The notes: generated by a model not told the origin, from the letters alone. DNA of 39,184 nucleotides from an uncultured Desulfosporosinus sp. (GCA_927405585.1 CAKMJS010000051.1:1-39184); one strand, 5' to 3'. Shown: positions 9,270 to 17,998, counted from the first letter of the stretch. Program-made: numbers and translations.

Positions 9270-9530
9270 ATGATTAGAATCGAAAGATATCTTATCGTTA
9301 TTGGTCTAATCACTATTAGCCTTGTTCCTCTTGTTCTTATTTCCAAGTTTATTTTCAGAGCTTAATTAAAGTGGATGATCGGTGATTTTACAGGAAAATT
9401 ATTCTCGGATATGTATGGCGAAAATTTATTCGAGATTTGGATCGCTGGGAAACGAAGTTCTGTACAGAATTTAGTTGAGATGGAACTGAGGGCAGTTGAT
9501 GGGAAGCCTATAACCCGATGTTTAGTATAG
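9270..9530 (+). pseudogene. broken gene start, possibly FMN-binding glutamate synthase family
   Basis: An 86-codon reading in one frame with an in-frame TAA at 9363-9365. Before the stop it encodes an N-terminal membrane segment (about residues 7-27). After it comes MIGDFTGKLFSDMYGENLFE, then IWIAGKRSSVQNLVEMELRA and DGKPITR, ending at TAG. From memory this resembles the N-terminus of the FMN-binding glutamate synthase family (a membrane leader, then an NLxEfxSAGkRs...Q..vE...RA segment). The in-frame stop and early truncation mark it as a fossil. The family assignment is tentative. Confidence 0.5.
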
Positions 9531-9543
9531 TGAGGGACGGAGT

Positions 9544-9570
9544 GGGACAACTAACCTGTCCCCTTGTCCC
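9544..9570 (+). terminator. hairpin upstream of PFOR
   Basis: GGGACAA (9544-9550) pairs with TTGTCCC (9564-9570), followed by GTTTATT. It could end transcription entering from the broken gene upstream or act in the PFOR leader. Confidence 0.4.
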
Positions 9571-9657
9571 GTTTATTAATTATTTGAAAATATGTATGAG
9601 AGTCTCCTTAGGAAGAATACTACTGAAGTATATATTTCTGATAGGGAGGTTCTAAGT

Positions 9658-12600
9658 GTGACTAAGAAAATGAAAACAATGGATGGGAACCAAGCAGCTG
9701 CTGAAGCGTCGTATGCTCTGACTGAGGTGGCAACCATCTTCCCGATAACGCCCTCTTCTCCGATGGCTGAGGGTGTTGACGAATGGGCGGCCCACGGCAA
9801 AAAAAATCTCTTTGATCAACCGGTACGAGTTGTTGAGATGCAATCTGAGTCGGGTGCGTCCGCTGCAATGCATGGCTCCCTTCAAGCGGGGGCTTTGACC
9901 ACAACCTACACGGCCTCCCAAGGCTTACTTCTGATGATTCCGGAAATGTATAAAATGGTTGGAAACTTAGTACCAGCAGTCTTCCATGTCACGGCGAGGG
10001 CTTTGGCAACTCACGCGTTATCAATTTTTGGGGATCATCAAGATATTAATGCCGCCCGTCAAACAGGCTTTACCATGATTTGCTCGAACGATGTTCAAGA
10101 AGCCATGGACTTAGGCTTTGTTGCGCATCTTGCCGCGATAAAATCCCGGGTTCCAGTACTGCATTTCTTTGATGGATTTAGAACCTCCCATGAAGTTCAG
10201 AAAATCGAAACCACGAGCTACGACGAAATAGCCAAGCTTGTAGACTTTGAGAAGATTCAGGAATTTAGAAACCGATCGTTGAATCCCAACCGTCCTGTTC
10301 TCAGAGGGACTGCCCAGAATCCAGACATCTATTTCCAAGGACGTGAGGTTTCTAACCCTTTCTTCGAAGCCGTCCCGGACGTTGTCGAAGCTTACTTTAA
10401 GGAGATCAAGAACCTTACGGGACGCGAGTACCATCCCTTCCAGTATTATGGTGACCCCGAGGCGGAAAACATTCTGGTGGCTATGGGGTCGGTTTGTAAT
10501 ACGATCGAAGAAACGATCGACTTCATGGCGCAAAAAGGAGAAAAGGTCGGACTGATGAAAGTCCACCTCTATCGACCATTTTCCAAAAAGTACTTCTTTG
10601 ATGTCCTGCCAAAGTCGGTTAAGAAAATTGCAGTCCTAGACCGAACTAAGGAACCTGGCTCTACTGGTGAACCCTTGTATCTCGATGTGTTACAAATCTA
10701 TAACCACGAAGCATCAAAACCAATCATTGTCGGAGGACGTTATGGTCTGGGGTCTAGGGACACGACTCCCTCGCAAATTCTTGCGGCCTACCAGAATTTG
10801 AAGAAGGCTGAGCCTAAGGATCGCTTTACCATCGGCATTCTCGATGATGTGAGTCACACTTCCTTACCCATCGAGGAGATCATCGACGCTTCTCCTGAAG
10901 GGACAATCCGATGTAAGTTTTGGGGACTTGGCTCCGATGGTACAGTGGGTGCCAATAAGAGCGCCATAAAAATTATCGGCGATAATACCGACCTTTTTGT
11001 CCAGGGATACTTTGAATATGATAGTAAGAAATCCGGGGGGACGACCATCTCACACCTGCGCTTTGGCAAGCAACCGATCAAATCATCGTATCTAGTGTTC
11101 GATGCGGATTATATTGCTTGCCATAATAAGTCGTTTATTTATCACTATGATATCGTTAAGGGTCTGAAAAAAGGAGGGATCTTTGTTCTCAACTGTCCAT
11201 GGCGGGCCGATGAATTAGAAGATCATCTGCCAGCGTCCCTGAAACGAGATATTGCTAAAAATCAGATCAAGTTTTATATCATTGACGCCATTGACATTGC
11301 TCGTGAAATTGGCCTCGGCGGACGCATCAACATGGTCATGCAGGCTGCGTTCTTTAAATTAGCCCAGGTAATCCCTCTGGAGGATGCCGCACAATACCTA
11401 AAAGACTCAATAAAGATAGCCTATGGCAAGAAGGGCTCAAATATTGTCGAGATGAATCATAAGGCTGTCGATCGTGGCATTGATGCCTTACATAAAGTTG
11501 AGGTGCCAGCATCTTGGGCAGAGGTCCCGGATGAGGAGATGCCGATTAAAGGTGAGCCAGACTTTGTTAAAAATATTCAACGGCCTATGGCTCGTCATGA
11601 AGGAGAAGATCTGCCGACCAGCGCTTTTGTCGGGGTTGAGGATGGTACGTTTCCCCTCAGCACAACGCGCTACGAAAAGCGAGGAATTGCCGTATCTATC
11701 CCGGAATGGCAAATCGATCAATGTATCCAATGTAATCAGTGCTCCTATGTCTGTCCCCATGCCACCATTCGACCGTTCCTCTTAGATGATAGCGAGCTTG
11801 CAAAAGCACCGGATACCTTCAAAACGAAGAAGCCAATGGGCAGAGGGCTGGAAGGTTACCACTATCGGATTCAGGTTACGCCCCTGGATTGTACAGGGTG
11901 CGCAAACTGTGCCGACATATGTCCCGCACCAGGTAAAGCAATTGTCATGAAACCAGCTGATCATGAAATTGAAATGGAATCAGAAAACTGGGAGTATGCG
12001 ATTAATAAGGTGACCGAAAAACGTGATCTCATGGATGTAAAGACCTTAAAAGGCAGTCAATTTGCTCGGCCGCTGTTGGAGTTCAATGGTGCTTGTCCAG
12101 GGTGTGGTGAAACACCTTATGCTCGACTTATTACCCAGTTGTATGGGGATCGCATGATCATTGCCAACGCTACCGGTTGCTCCTCCATATGGGGCGGCAG
12201 TGCACCTTCTATTCCGTTTACGGTGAATGCAGAAGGGAAAGGACCCGCTTGGATGAATCCACTCTTTGAAGATAATGCGGAGTTCGGCTATGGCATCTAC
12301 CTGGGTTCCAAGCAAATTCGAGCGAAACTAGCCGATCTGATGCAACAAGGCTTGGAAAATTCGAGCAGCGAAACCCTCAAAGACGCCTTCCGGGACTGGC
12401 TAGAAAACATGGAGGATGGAGAAGGCTCAAAGAGAGCAACGGCCCGAGTACTTGAAGTGATGACTAAGGAAGATGTCGCTGGCAATCCAATGCTGCGCGA
12501 AATCCAGGAGAAGAAGGACTATCTGATTAAACCCTCTGTTTGGATCTTTGGTGGCGATGGCTTTGCCTATGATATTGGCTATAATGGCATCGACCATGTC

Positions 12601-13185
12601 CTGGCGAGTGGAGATGACGTGAATATCCTAGTGATGGACACTGAAGTTTACTCTAATACGGGGGGGCAAGCCTCTAAGGCCACCCAGACGGCAGCAATCG
12701 CAAAATTCGCCGCAGCAGGGAAGAAGGTGCGTAAAAAGGATCTGGGGCTGATGGCTACGACCTATGGCTATGTCTATGTCGCCCAAATTGCCATGGGAGC
12801 GAATATGAATCAAACGATGAAAGCAATAACTGAAGCAGAAAGCTATCGTGGGCCGTCGATTATCATTGCCTATGCCACCTGCGTGAACCACGGCATTAAA
12901 ACCGGCATGGGCACAAGTCTTATGGAACAGAAAAAGGCAGTCCAATCAGGCTACTGGCATCTCTGGAGACATGACCCCCGTCTGAAAGGCCTAGGCAAGA
13001 ACCCCTTTGTTTTAGACTCCAAAGAACCGACGGCTTCTTTCCAAGATTTCTTAAAAGGCGAAGTCCGTTATTCTTCCCTGATGAACGTATTTCCAGGTGT
13101 CGCCCAAGAAATGTTCGACGAGGCGGAAGGCCACGCTCGAGAAAAATATCAGATGTTAAAGCGTTATGCAGAAATGCAATACTGA
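9658..13185 (+). CDS. nifJ: pyruvate:ferredoxin (flavodoxin) oxidoreductase, single-chain
   Basis: Converts pyruvate, CoA and oxidised ferredoxin to acetyl-CoA, CO2 and reduced ferredoxin; a central cytoplasmic enzyme of anaerobes. At 1175 residues it has the usual length of the homodimeric fused enzyme. In order: N-terminal pyrimidine-binding domain with PITPSSPMAE, CoA-binding and gamma-type domains, a two-[4Fe-4S] ferredoxin domain (CIQCNQCSYVCP from Cys689, CTGCANCADICP from Cys745), and the thiamine diphosphate domain with GACPGCGE (Cys813 for the proximal cluster), GDG at 966-968 and the Mg-binding VYSNTGGQ. A late Cys1075 (ATCVNHG) fits the fourth proximal-cluster ligand. Start GTG 9658 is chosen because AGGGAGGT at 9643-9650 is 7 bases away; an in-frame ATG at 9592 lacks a binding site. 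A strong terminator follows, so it is probably monocistronic. Confidence 0.97.
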   Translation: MTKKMKTMDGNQAAAEASYALTEVATIFPITPSSPMAEGVDEWAAHGKKNLFDQPVRVVEMQSESGASAAMHGSLQAGALTTTYTASQGLLLMIPEMYKMVGNLVPAVFHVTARALATHALSIFGDHQDINAARQTGFTMICSNDVQEAMDLGFVAHLAAIKSRVPVLHFFDGFRTSHEVQKIETTSYDEIAKLVDFEKIQEFRNRSLNPNRPVLRGTAQNPDIYFQGREVSNPFFEAVPDVVEAYFKEIKNLTGREYHPFQYYGDPEAENILVAMGSVCNTIEETIDFMAQKGEKVGLMKVHLYRPFSKKYFFDVLPKSVKKIAVLDRTKEPGSTGEPLYLDVLQIYNHEASKPIIVGGRYGLGSRDTTPSQILAAYQNLKKAEPKDRFTIGILDDVSHTSLPIEEIIDASPEGTIRCKFWGLGSDGTVGANKSAIKIIGDNTDLFVQGYFEYDSKKSGGTTISHLRFGKQPIKSSYLVFDADYIACHNKSFIYHYDIVKGLKKGGIFVLNCPWRADELEDHLPASLKRDIAKNQIKFYIIDAIDIAREIGLGGRINMVMQAAFFKLAQVIPLEDAAQYLKDSIKIAYGKKGSNIVEMNHKAVDRGIDALHKVEVPASWAEVPDEEMPIKGEPDFVKNIQRPMARHEGEDLPTSAFVGVEDGTFPLSTTRYEKRGIAVSIPEWQIDQCIQCNQCSYVCPHATIRPFLLDDSELAKAPDTFKTKKPMGRGLEGYHYRIQVTPLDCTGCANCADICPAPGKAIVMKPADHEIEMESENWEYAINKVTEKRDLMDVKTLKGSQFARPLLEFNGACPGCGETPYARLITQLYGDRMIIANATGCSSIWGGSAPSIPFTVNAEGKGPAWMNPLFEDNAEFGYGIYLGSKQIRAKLADLMQQGLENSSSETLKDAFRDWLENMEDGEGSKRATARVLEVMTKEDVAGNPMLREIQEKKDYLIKPSVWIFGGDGFAYDIGYNGIDHVLASGDDVNILVMDTEVYSNTGGQASKATQTAAIAKFAAAGKKVRKKDLGLMATTYGYVYVAQIAMGANMNQTMKAITEAESYRGPSIIIAYATCVNHGIKTGMGTSLMEQKKAVQSGYWHLWRHDPRLKGLGKNPFVLDSKEPTASFQDFLKGEVRYSSLMNVFPGVAQEMFDEAEGHAREKYQMLKRYAEMQY

Positions 13186-13253
13186 GAGAAAAATTTGATC
13201 AAGGACTAAAATGACCAAGACTAAGAAAGACTAAGAAAGACTAAGGACCATAT

Positions 13254-13293
13254 AAAGTGACTCCCGGACCATTCTGGCACGGGAGTCACTTTT
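13254..13293 (+). terminator. terminator after PFOR
   Basis: AAAGTGACTCCCG pairs with CGGGAGTCACTTT across a 14-base loop. It is preceded by a short run of AAGACTAAGA repeats (about 13216-13246). Confidence 0.85.
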
Positions 13294-13308
13294 AAGTTGC
13301 TTTATGGT

Positions 13309-13482
13309 TTAGGATAGGGAATTGGTATCGACCCATTCCTTAGCGTTATCCACAGACTCTTCGCTGGGGATCGGTACCTTCGATTGGGGTTTAACTTTTT
13401 CGATATGTTCTCGCCAGGCTGCCGTGTCATGCCTTTCGATTGGGTTTGCTTGGAACTTTTCCTTTGCTTTATTTTCAGTCAT
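13309..13482 (-). CDS. DUF3787 family small spore protein
   Basis: A 57-residue hydrophilic protein not evident among the longer open frames. It begins MTENKAKEKFQANPIERHD and has the family-typical core TAAWREHIEKVKPQSKVPIP followed by SEESVDNAKEWVDTN. This matches DUF3787 proteins (the CDIF630_02480 family), which are reported on the surface of clostridial spores. The start is supported by AAAGGAGG 9-10 bases upstream. It lies convergent to PFOR and in the same orientation as the SASP and spoVT genes, consistent with a sporulation-expressed cluster. Confidence 0.8.
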   Translation of the reverse strand: MTENKAKEKFQANPIERHDTAAWREHIEKVKPQSKVPIPSEESVDNAKEWVDTNSLS

Positions 13483-13510
13483 CACTATGCCTCCTTTTTT
13501 GTCAAATATG

Positions 13511-13554
13511 GAAAATGCCCTTCTACTTCAACCTTTATAGTAGAGGGCATTTTC
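13511..13554 (-). terminator. terminator of the first SASP gene
   Basis: GAAAATGCCCTTCTAC pairs with GTAGAGGGCATTTTC. The same hairpin, slightly diverged, follows the second SASP gene at 23568-23612. Confidence 0.75.
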
Positions 13555-13617
13555 AAGAGGGATTTGCCATTAAAAGCCCTCTCTTATTTACGAGAAGCTA
13601 AATTGATTGCTGACTAT

Positions 13618-13824
13618 TTATAGTTTGCTACCACCTTTAAGGTGTTCCTCTGCAAATTGAATCATACGTTTAGTCATTTGTCCACCGACAGAACCATTTT
13701 CACGACTTGTGCGGTCTCCACCGAGTTGCAGACCCATTTCGTTAGCAACTTCATATTTGAATTGATCTAATTGTTGTGAAGCTCCTTGAGCCGCTGGTGT
13801 ATTACTGCTTCTTTCTCCTGCCAT
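13618..13824 (-). CDS. alpha/beta-type small acid-soluble spore protein
   Basis: A 68-residue SASP that coats DNA in the dormant spore and is degraded at germination by the GPR protease. Family signatures are seen: FKYEVANEMG around the GPR cleavage region (E-V-A), then GGDRTSRENGSVGGQMTKRM, including the conserved G-x-V-G-G-x-M-x-K-R-M-I. The start has an AAAAGGAGGGC binding site. It differs from the second SASP of this window only at residue 6 (Ser here, Asn there). Expression is expected in the forespore from a sigma-G promoter, which I could not place with confidence. Confidence 0.97.
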   Translation of the reverse strand: MAGERSSNTPAAQGASQQLDQFKYEVANEMGLQLGGDRTSRENGSVGGQMTKRMIQFAEEHLKGGSKL

Positions 13825-13968
13825 GATGGTGCCCTCCTTTTATTGTGTTTATAATTATCGTTATGTTCTAAATGGCATTCTTATTTTATCCGACTCTGGA
13901 TTCTTAACACTGGTAATTTATAGCTGTACATTGAACAGAATATTATGTACTGAGGGGTAATGAAGCAT

Positions 13969-14532
13969 TTATTGTTCCATTTGCTTTGCCAAAAAGGCGG
14001 CTGCCGTCTCGACTAATTTAATTTCCAGCTTACCCATCTTCATTTTGGGCTCTTTAGACAAGAGCATCACAGTGCCGATTGGATCGCCTTGCAGGATAAT
14101 CGGGGCGATGACTTCACTGGTATACTTACAGCTATCCTCATCTTCATTTTTTAGACAACCTATACACTCGGTTTGTTCTCCGTCAATGCCGCTATGAAGG
14201 GTTTTCCTTTCCTCCATGGCCTGTTCTATGGCGGATCCTAGAGCTTTATTCAGATACTCTTTTTTTGATGCTCCCGCCACAGCGATAATCGTATCACGAT
14301 CTGAGATACAAGTAATATGACCAGTCGCTTCGAATAGTGAATCCGCATATTCCTTAGCAAATTCTCCTAATTCTCGTATAGGAGAATATTTCTTTAAGAT
14401 GACTTCCCCATCCCGAGCTACAAAAACCTCTAACGGATCTCCTTCCCGAATACGCAGGGTACGACGAATTTCCTTTGGAATAACGACCCTTCCGAGGTCA
14501 TCAATTCTTCTGACAATTCCAGTTGCTTTCAT
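13969..14532 (-). CDS. spoVT: stage V sporulation protein T
   Basis: A 187-residue forespore transcription regulator. The N-terminal AbrB/MazE-type swapped-hairpin DNA-binding domain is clear (ATGIVRRIDDLGRVVIPKEI, residues 3-22, then RRTLRIREGDPLEVF). The C-terminal GAF-like domain runs from about 55 to 185. Length is close to the B. subtilis protein (178). Start ATG 14532 is preferred over GTG 14541 because AAGGTGA lies 5 bases upstream of it. SpoVT modulates sigma-G genes, including SASP genes, and here it sits immediately upstream of a SASP gene in the same orientation. Confidence 0.95.
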   Translation of the reverse strand: MKATGIVRRIDDLGRVVIPKEIRRTLRIREGDPLEVFVARDGEVILKKYSPIRELGEFAKEYADSLFEATGHITCISDRDTIIAVAGASKKEYLNKALGSAIEQAMEERKTLHSGIDGEQTECIGCLKNEDEDSCKYTSEVIAPIILQGDPIGTVMLLSKEPKMKMGKLEIKLVETAAAFLAKQMEQ

Positions 14533-14930
14533 AACTCTCACCTTCTTCTTCTTTTGTTGCTGCTAAAACACATTTCTCACTTATGAATCTCTGAAGTCTC
14601 TCGCATTCCACCTCCTCTCCCCCTCCTGACAGATGGGGTTTTTTATCTACAAGTAACTTATTTTGTAAGAGCCGACATGTTTTGATCTTTTACATCTTTA
14701 GTAACTTAGTTATTGTTTGTACCATGCGTACTATAGAGCTTGACCAGCGACTTAGCATATTATTGGTTAGTTTCATTCAGCTCATCTCCTCTTTGCTCGA
14801 TGATGGTATTATTTGCTGATCTTGATTTAATTATGAGCAAAAATGAATTATGTAGCATATCTTTGCCATTTGATAATGAAAATCTAAATACCTTAAGTTA
14901 AGAGCTTGGGCATTTGCTTGAAGCCACTGG
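14533..14930. other. intergenic region upstream of spoVT
   Basis: Low-GC sequence with no recognised gene. A 28-codon minus-strand frame (ATG near 14795, with GAGGAG 9 bases upstream, product starting MKLTNNMLSRW) is possible, but it has no other support. Confidence 0.4.
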
Positions 14931-15074
14931 TTACCAGATATCTCTCTGATAATACTTATCTTTGAATTCTCCTAACTCGTGGGCTATCTTCATCTGGTAA
15001 TACTCATCTCTAAGCTGTCCTAAATCGTTGACAACCTTCACATCTTCTTCTTCAACCTCATGATAATTGCTCAA
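14931..15074 (-). CDS. 47-residue protein with an internal repeat
   Basis: TTG start with GGAGG 9 bases upstream. The product, MSNYHEVEEEDVKVV followed by two similar 14-residue units, is highly charged and tyrosine-rich. Unit 1 is LGQLRDEYYQMKIA (18-31) and unit 2 is LGEFKDKYYQRDIW (34-47), which ends the protein. The repeat and good ribosome binding site suggest a real gene; I do not recognise the family. Given the surroundings it may be a small sporulation protein, which is inference. Confidence 0.6.
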   Translation of the reverse strand: MSNYHEVEEEDVKVVNDLGQLRDEYYQMKIAHELGEFKDKYYQRDIW

Positions 15075-15506
15075 GACGTAGCACCTCCTCAATATTTATC
15101 GATAATAGTATTTACTGAAAAGCAGGAAAAATGTTTAGAAATTTACATTAATCCATCAAACGAGGCTCGTTCTAATGATTGTAATTGCAACGTCAGTTCT
15201 GGCTATAATAATGATCCTTTCACCCTGAACAATTACACTAGAATAGTAGAAATGCAAAAGCCGGCAGATGCTATATATTTGTGCACTGCCGGTTTCTTTC
15301 ATCACTACTGAGCGCCGCTACAAAGCAAGGGATGCAGAGTGCAAAAATGAGGTGTGAAAATGACAGATGAAAATTTTTAATAAATTTGAGGTAGACTTTG
15401 CGATGGTTGGGCCTTGGGAAATTAGAATAAAATAATGTAAACGTTGAGTATAAAATACAGTAAATTTAGCAATAATATAAGAAAAATAGGTTTAGGAGGA
15501 TTTTTT
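15075..15506. other. intergenic region with a hairpin
   Basis: The 83-codon plus-strand frame at 15060-15311 overlaps the minus-strand small gene and lacks a binding site, so it is not called. A hairpin, CCGGCAG (15261-15267) facing CTGCCGG (15286-15292) and followed by TTTCTTTC, is a plausible plus-strand terminator. A good ribosome binding site, TAGGAGGA, lies at 15494-15500. Confidence 0.45.
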
Positions 15507-15731
15507 ATGAATTGGTTATCAAAAGCAGCATTAATACTTGTAATTGTCGGAGCCCTAAATTGGTTGTTAGTTGGTGTCTTTCAATGGGACCTAGTGGCTG
15601 CTATTTTTGGTGGGGACACATTAAGAGAGTCATCTGGATTAAGTAGGATAATTTATACACTAGTTGGTCTAGCGGGTATTTACTCGATCACTTTTCTTTT
15701 TACGGATAATGAAGTTAGGTCTAGTAAGTAA
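15507..15731 (+). CDS. DUF378 family membrane protein
   Basis: A 74-residue protein with two membrane segments (about 5-27 and 44-64) and the DUF378 signature GALNWLLVGVFQWDLVAAIFG. Relatives include YuzA of B. subtilis; the function is unknown. ATG 15507 is selected because AGGAGGA lies just upstream; the longer in-frame extension to 15444 has no binding site. A terminator hairpin follows at 15825. Confidence 0.9.
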   Translation: MNWLSKAALILVIVGALNWLLVGVFQWDLVAAIFGGDTLRESSGLSRIIYTLVGLAGIYSITFLFTDNEVRSSK

Positions 15732-15824
15732 ACTATGGAATTTTTTACATTGGATTGGGCCAATGAGGTTGGTAATTTTGCTATTGGCCAAAAGAGTCAT
15801 TAATATCAGTCAGTGATGTAGACT

Positions 15825-15855
15825 AAGGTCAGATCGTTTAAAACGGTCTGACCTT
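15825..15855 (+). terminator. terminator after the DUF378 gene
   Basis: AAGGTCAGA (15825-15833) pairs with TCTGACCTT (15847-15855), followed by CTGTTCTTG. Confidence 0.6.
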
Positions 15856-15905
15856 CTGTTCTTGTTTGGGATATATACAAGTTCACGCATTCGATAGCAT
15901 CCTAT

Positions 15906-15954
15906 GACACTGGGCCACCATTTGTTGATTTCAACAAAATGGTGGTCCAGTGTC
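15906..15954 (-). terminator. long hairpin at the end of the isochorismatase remnant
   Basis: An almost perfect inverted repeat with GACACTGG and CCACCAT blocks, about 21 base pairs. It starts 3 bases past the stop of the truncated hydrolase. There is no clear T-run on the minus strand, so termination is likely but unproven. Confidence 0.5.
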
Positions 15955-15956
15955 TA

Positions 15957-16304
15957 TTAATGCCAACTTGATAATAGAAAAAATTGCTCCCGTAAATAGG
16001 ACTCCAATTGAGTGCCAATAAAGGCGCTGTTCACATTCTTAGGAAAAACCATCTCATCGAATTGCGGGTGAAGGAGATTCTTAATCTCTGTGCCCATCTC
16101 ATTTTTGTGATAGAGCGGTGACTGAGGCTGGACAGATAAGTGTTTGGAGTAAATTATGTTCCATTTACGCTTTCGCCATTCTGTCAGCAATCGAAAAATA
16201 TTATTCTCTGCTTGGGGATTGTTCCGTTTTCCCCAATAAAGATCATCAAACCCTTTTTGAGCATCCAAAACCATTAACGCTGGTGCGTTGATAAACTGAT
16301 TCAT
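15957..16304 (-). pseudogene. C-terminally truncated isochorismatase-family hydrolase
   Basis: 115 residues with the N-terminal half of the cysteine-hydrolase fold: catalytic Asp in ALMVLDAQKGFDD (Asp14), then WGKRNNPQAE, and the lysine in FPKNVNSAFIGT (about residue 89). The family normally continues to ~180 residues with the nucleophilic cysteine in a GxxTxxCV segment. Here reading ends at LREQFFLLSSWH, before that cysteine, and runs straight into a long hairpin. With the nucleophile missing the product should be inactive. Confidence 0.8.
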
Positions 16305-16691
16305 TGCCGTCTTCTCCTAACATGCTTTTGTGAATAATTGCTACTATACATTCTGTGTACATTTTTACATTATTATTTACAGATTGCGATGTTTCTTTCT
16401 TAGCAACTCGTTTAATAGATAGATAATGATTTCACTAATTTACATAGGAGTACTATGTATTTTCATATTATTGATTATATATTACGCAGGAGTGGCATCA
16501 CAGGATGTGGAAATATATATTCAACAGTTGAAGATTTGTGATCCCTATCTATATCCTATGGGCTCGTGTAAGCAACAGTATTGGCAGTCGGGCGGAGGCT
16601 CTTGGACTACCTGGAACAAGCGATACGACTTGCTGAGCCGGGTCAGTATTTGATGTCAACGAACGCCTTAATCAAGGAGGAGATATTATCT
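16305..16691. other. gap with a coding-like fragment fused in frame to the next gene
   Basis: A 75-codon frame at 16426-16653 starts with a hydrophobic stretch (MISLIYIGVLCIFILL) but lacks a binding site and similarity. From about 16572 another frame (ATVLAVGRRLLDYLEQAIRL, then AEPGQYLMSTNALIKEE) runs without a stop into the DUF998 gene. It looks like the tail of an unrelated, unrecognised protein left upstream of that gene. Confidence 0.4.
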
Positions 16692-17333
16692 ATGAAAAAA
16701 CTATATCCAGTGTTTGGAATCATTTCACCTTTAATCTACATCGCTGCAGTTTTGATTGGCGGATTTCTTAGGAGCGATTACAGTCATGTCTACAATGCTA
16801 TCAGTGAACTGATCATGACTGATGCTCCCAACAAGCTGTTATTGGATCTGATGTTTACGTTCTACAACTTAGGCTTAGCCATACTTGGTTTTGGTATGTT
16901 CTTTTATTTGGAAAGTCCTCGTACGAAACGAATGCAAAGTGCGTCACTCATGTTGGGTGTGATTGGGGTACTTGGCTTAGTGATGTTTTTCTTCTCTCAG
17001 GATCCCAGAGGGGGAACTGTAACTTTAGAAGGAATTATACATATTGTATTAGCTGGAATTATCTCATTGTTAACAATTATAGTAGTATTTGTCGCAGGGT
17101 TTAGTTTCGGTGGTGAGCCAAAAATGAAAGGGCTAAAGTTGTATTCTCTCCTTTCAGGCGTGCTTATTGTGGTGTCAGGAGGTTTGACTGCCGCCTTTAC
17201 AGCCAACGGGTCAAACTATATGGGTGTGTTTGAACGGTTGGTGATCGGAACGTTCATTACATGGGTACTAGTATTATCTTTGAAATTATACGCCTTGGAA
17301 ACAGGAAACAAAGATAACAATCTTCGATTGTAG
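16692..17333 (+). CDS. DUF998 family integral membrane protein
   Basis: 213 residues with six predicted hydrophobic segments (about 5-25, 50-75, 85-103, 115-140, 150-172, 185-205) and the family-typical start MKKLYPVFGIISPLIYIAAV. DUF998 proteins are widespread, uncharacterised membrane proteins. ATG 16692 is chosen because AAGGAGGAG (from 16674) lies upstream. The in-frame extension to 16581 is hydrophilic and looks like a remnant of something else. Confidence 0.85.
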   Translation: MKKLYPVFGIISPLIYIAAVLIGGFLRSDYSHVYNAISELIMTDAPNKLLLDLMFTFYNLGLAILGFGMFFYLESPRTKRMQSASLMLGVIGVLGLVMFFFSQDPRGGTVTLEGIIHIVLAGIISLLTIIVVFVAGFSFGGEPKMKGLKLYSLLSGVLIVVSGGLTAAFTANGSNYMGVFERLVIGTFITWVLVLSLKLYALETGNKDNNLRL

Positions 17334-17848
17334 TAATTTCGGGTGTAGTATTGACGATTTAATCGTAATTTTTATAGAGCGTATGATTCCTTACAAACGT
17401 AATGGAAATATAGCACTTTTAGGGTGATAGGGCACGTGGAGACTTGTGCCAAGGACGTTATTTATACCACTCTTCCGCTTGGCATCATCCTCTTACTTGC
17501 TGCCCAAGTAACAAAAAGAGCTATATAGATGGGTATTTACAACTCATACGTAACCAATCAAGCCACTTGTATGGAACAGGAAGCGAAGCTATAGGTAAAA
17601 GCATAGGAACAAGATTTGTTCAAGGGCAAGGAATGAGGCAAGGCATTGGACAAGGTAATGGAGGCGGCTCTAAGGGTGGAATGGGCAGAGGTGCTGCTCA
17701 GAACAACTACCTCAACTATTACCACAGAAAAGATATAAAAAGAAATAGGAAAGTCATAAGTTTATGTTATTATAAAAACAATCTTTAAATGGAAATTAAG
17801 TTGGCACAAATAACGTTCAAACCTTAATAAAGGAAGGATTGATAAAGT
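17334..17848. other. gap with orphan coding-like tails
   Basis: A 30-codon frame at 17436-17528 ends a hydrophobic helix (VIYTTLPLGIILLLAAQVTK) and may be the last membrane segment of a lost transporter. A second frame, to 17788, contains a glycine-rich run (QGIGQGNGGGSKGGMGRG) of the kind found at the tails of some metal-cofactor proteins, but nothing supports a start. The short motif AGGGCACGTGGAGACTTGTGCC at 17428-17450 has relatives at 22730 and 39043. Confidence 0.35.
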
Positions 17849-17998
17849 ATGTTATGGACAATCGTTGTTATTCTCGGGGTCTTATGGCTTCTTGGTATGG
17901 TCACTTCATATACTGCGGGCGGATTAATTCATATCCTTCTTTTAATTGCTTTAGTTGTAATAGTGGTAAACTTAATTTCGGGGAAGAGGGTGCTTTAA
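17849..17998 (+). CDS. lmo0937 family membrane protein
   Basis: A 49-residue two-helix membrane protein: MLWTIVVILGVLWLLGMV, then a glycine-rich turn (TAGGLIH) and LLLIALVVIVVNLISGKR. This pattern is characteristic of the lmo0937 family of tiny membrane proteins in Firmicutes, whose function is unknown. AAGGAAGGA lies about 10 bases upstream of ATG. A longer frame over the same bases (17839-18186) is a shadow in its first half. Confidence 0.85.
   Translation: MLWTIVVILGVLWLLGMVTSYTAGGLIHILLLIALVVIVVNLISGKRVL

Larger units (their letters stand above)
13511..13960. repeat. duplicated SASP locus, copy A
   Basis: About 450 bases containing the terminator hairpin, the SASP gene and its upstream region. 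It recurs with modest divergence at 23568-24028, in the same orientation. The shared sequence extends past the gene into the promoter-proximal region (for example CTTAACACTGGTAATTTATA), so the whole unit was duplicated. Confidence 0.8.

Noticed and set aside
10111-10566. 151-codon minus-strand frame inside PFOR
   Set aside because: A shadow of the PFOR coding sequence; no binding site and no independent similarity.
13322-13623. Two overlapping plus-strand frames of 72 and 79 codons
   Set aside because: They are antisense to the DUF3787 gene and its terminator, which explain the region better.
15060-15311. 83-codon plus-strand frame MIIAQDVAPPQYL
   Set aside because: Overlaps the start and binding site of the minus-strand 47-residue gene, and has no site of its own.
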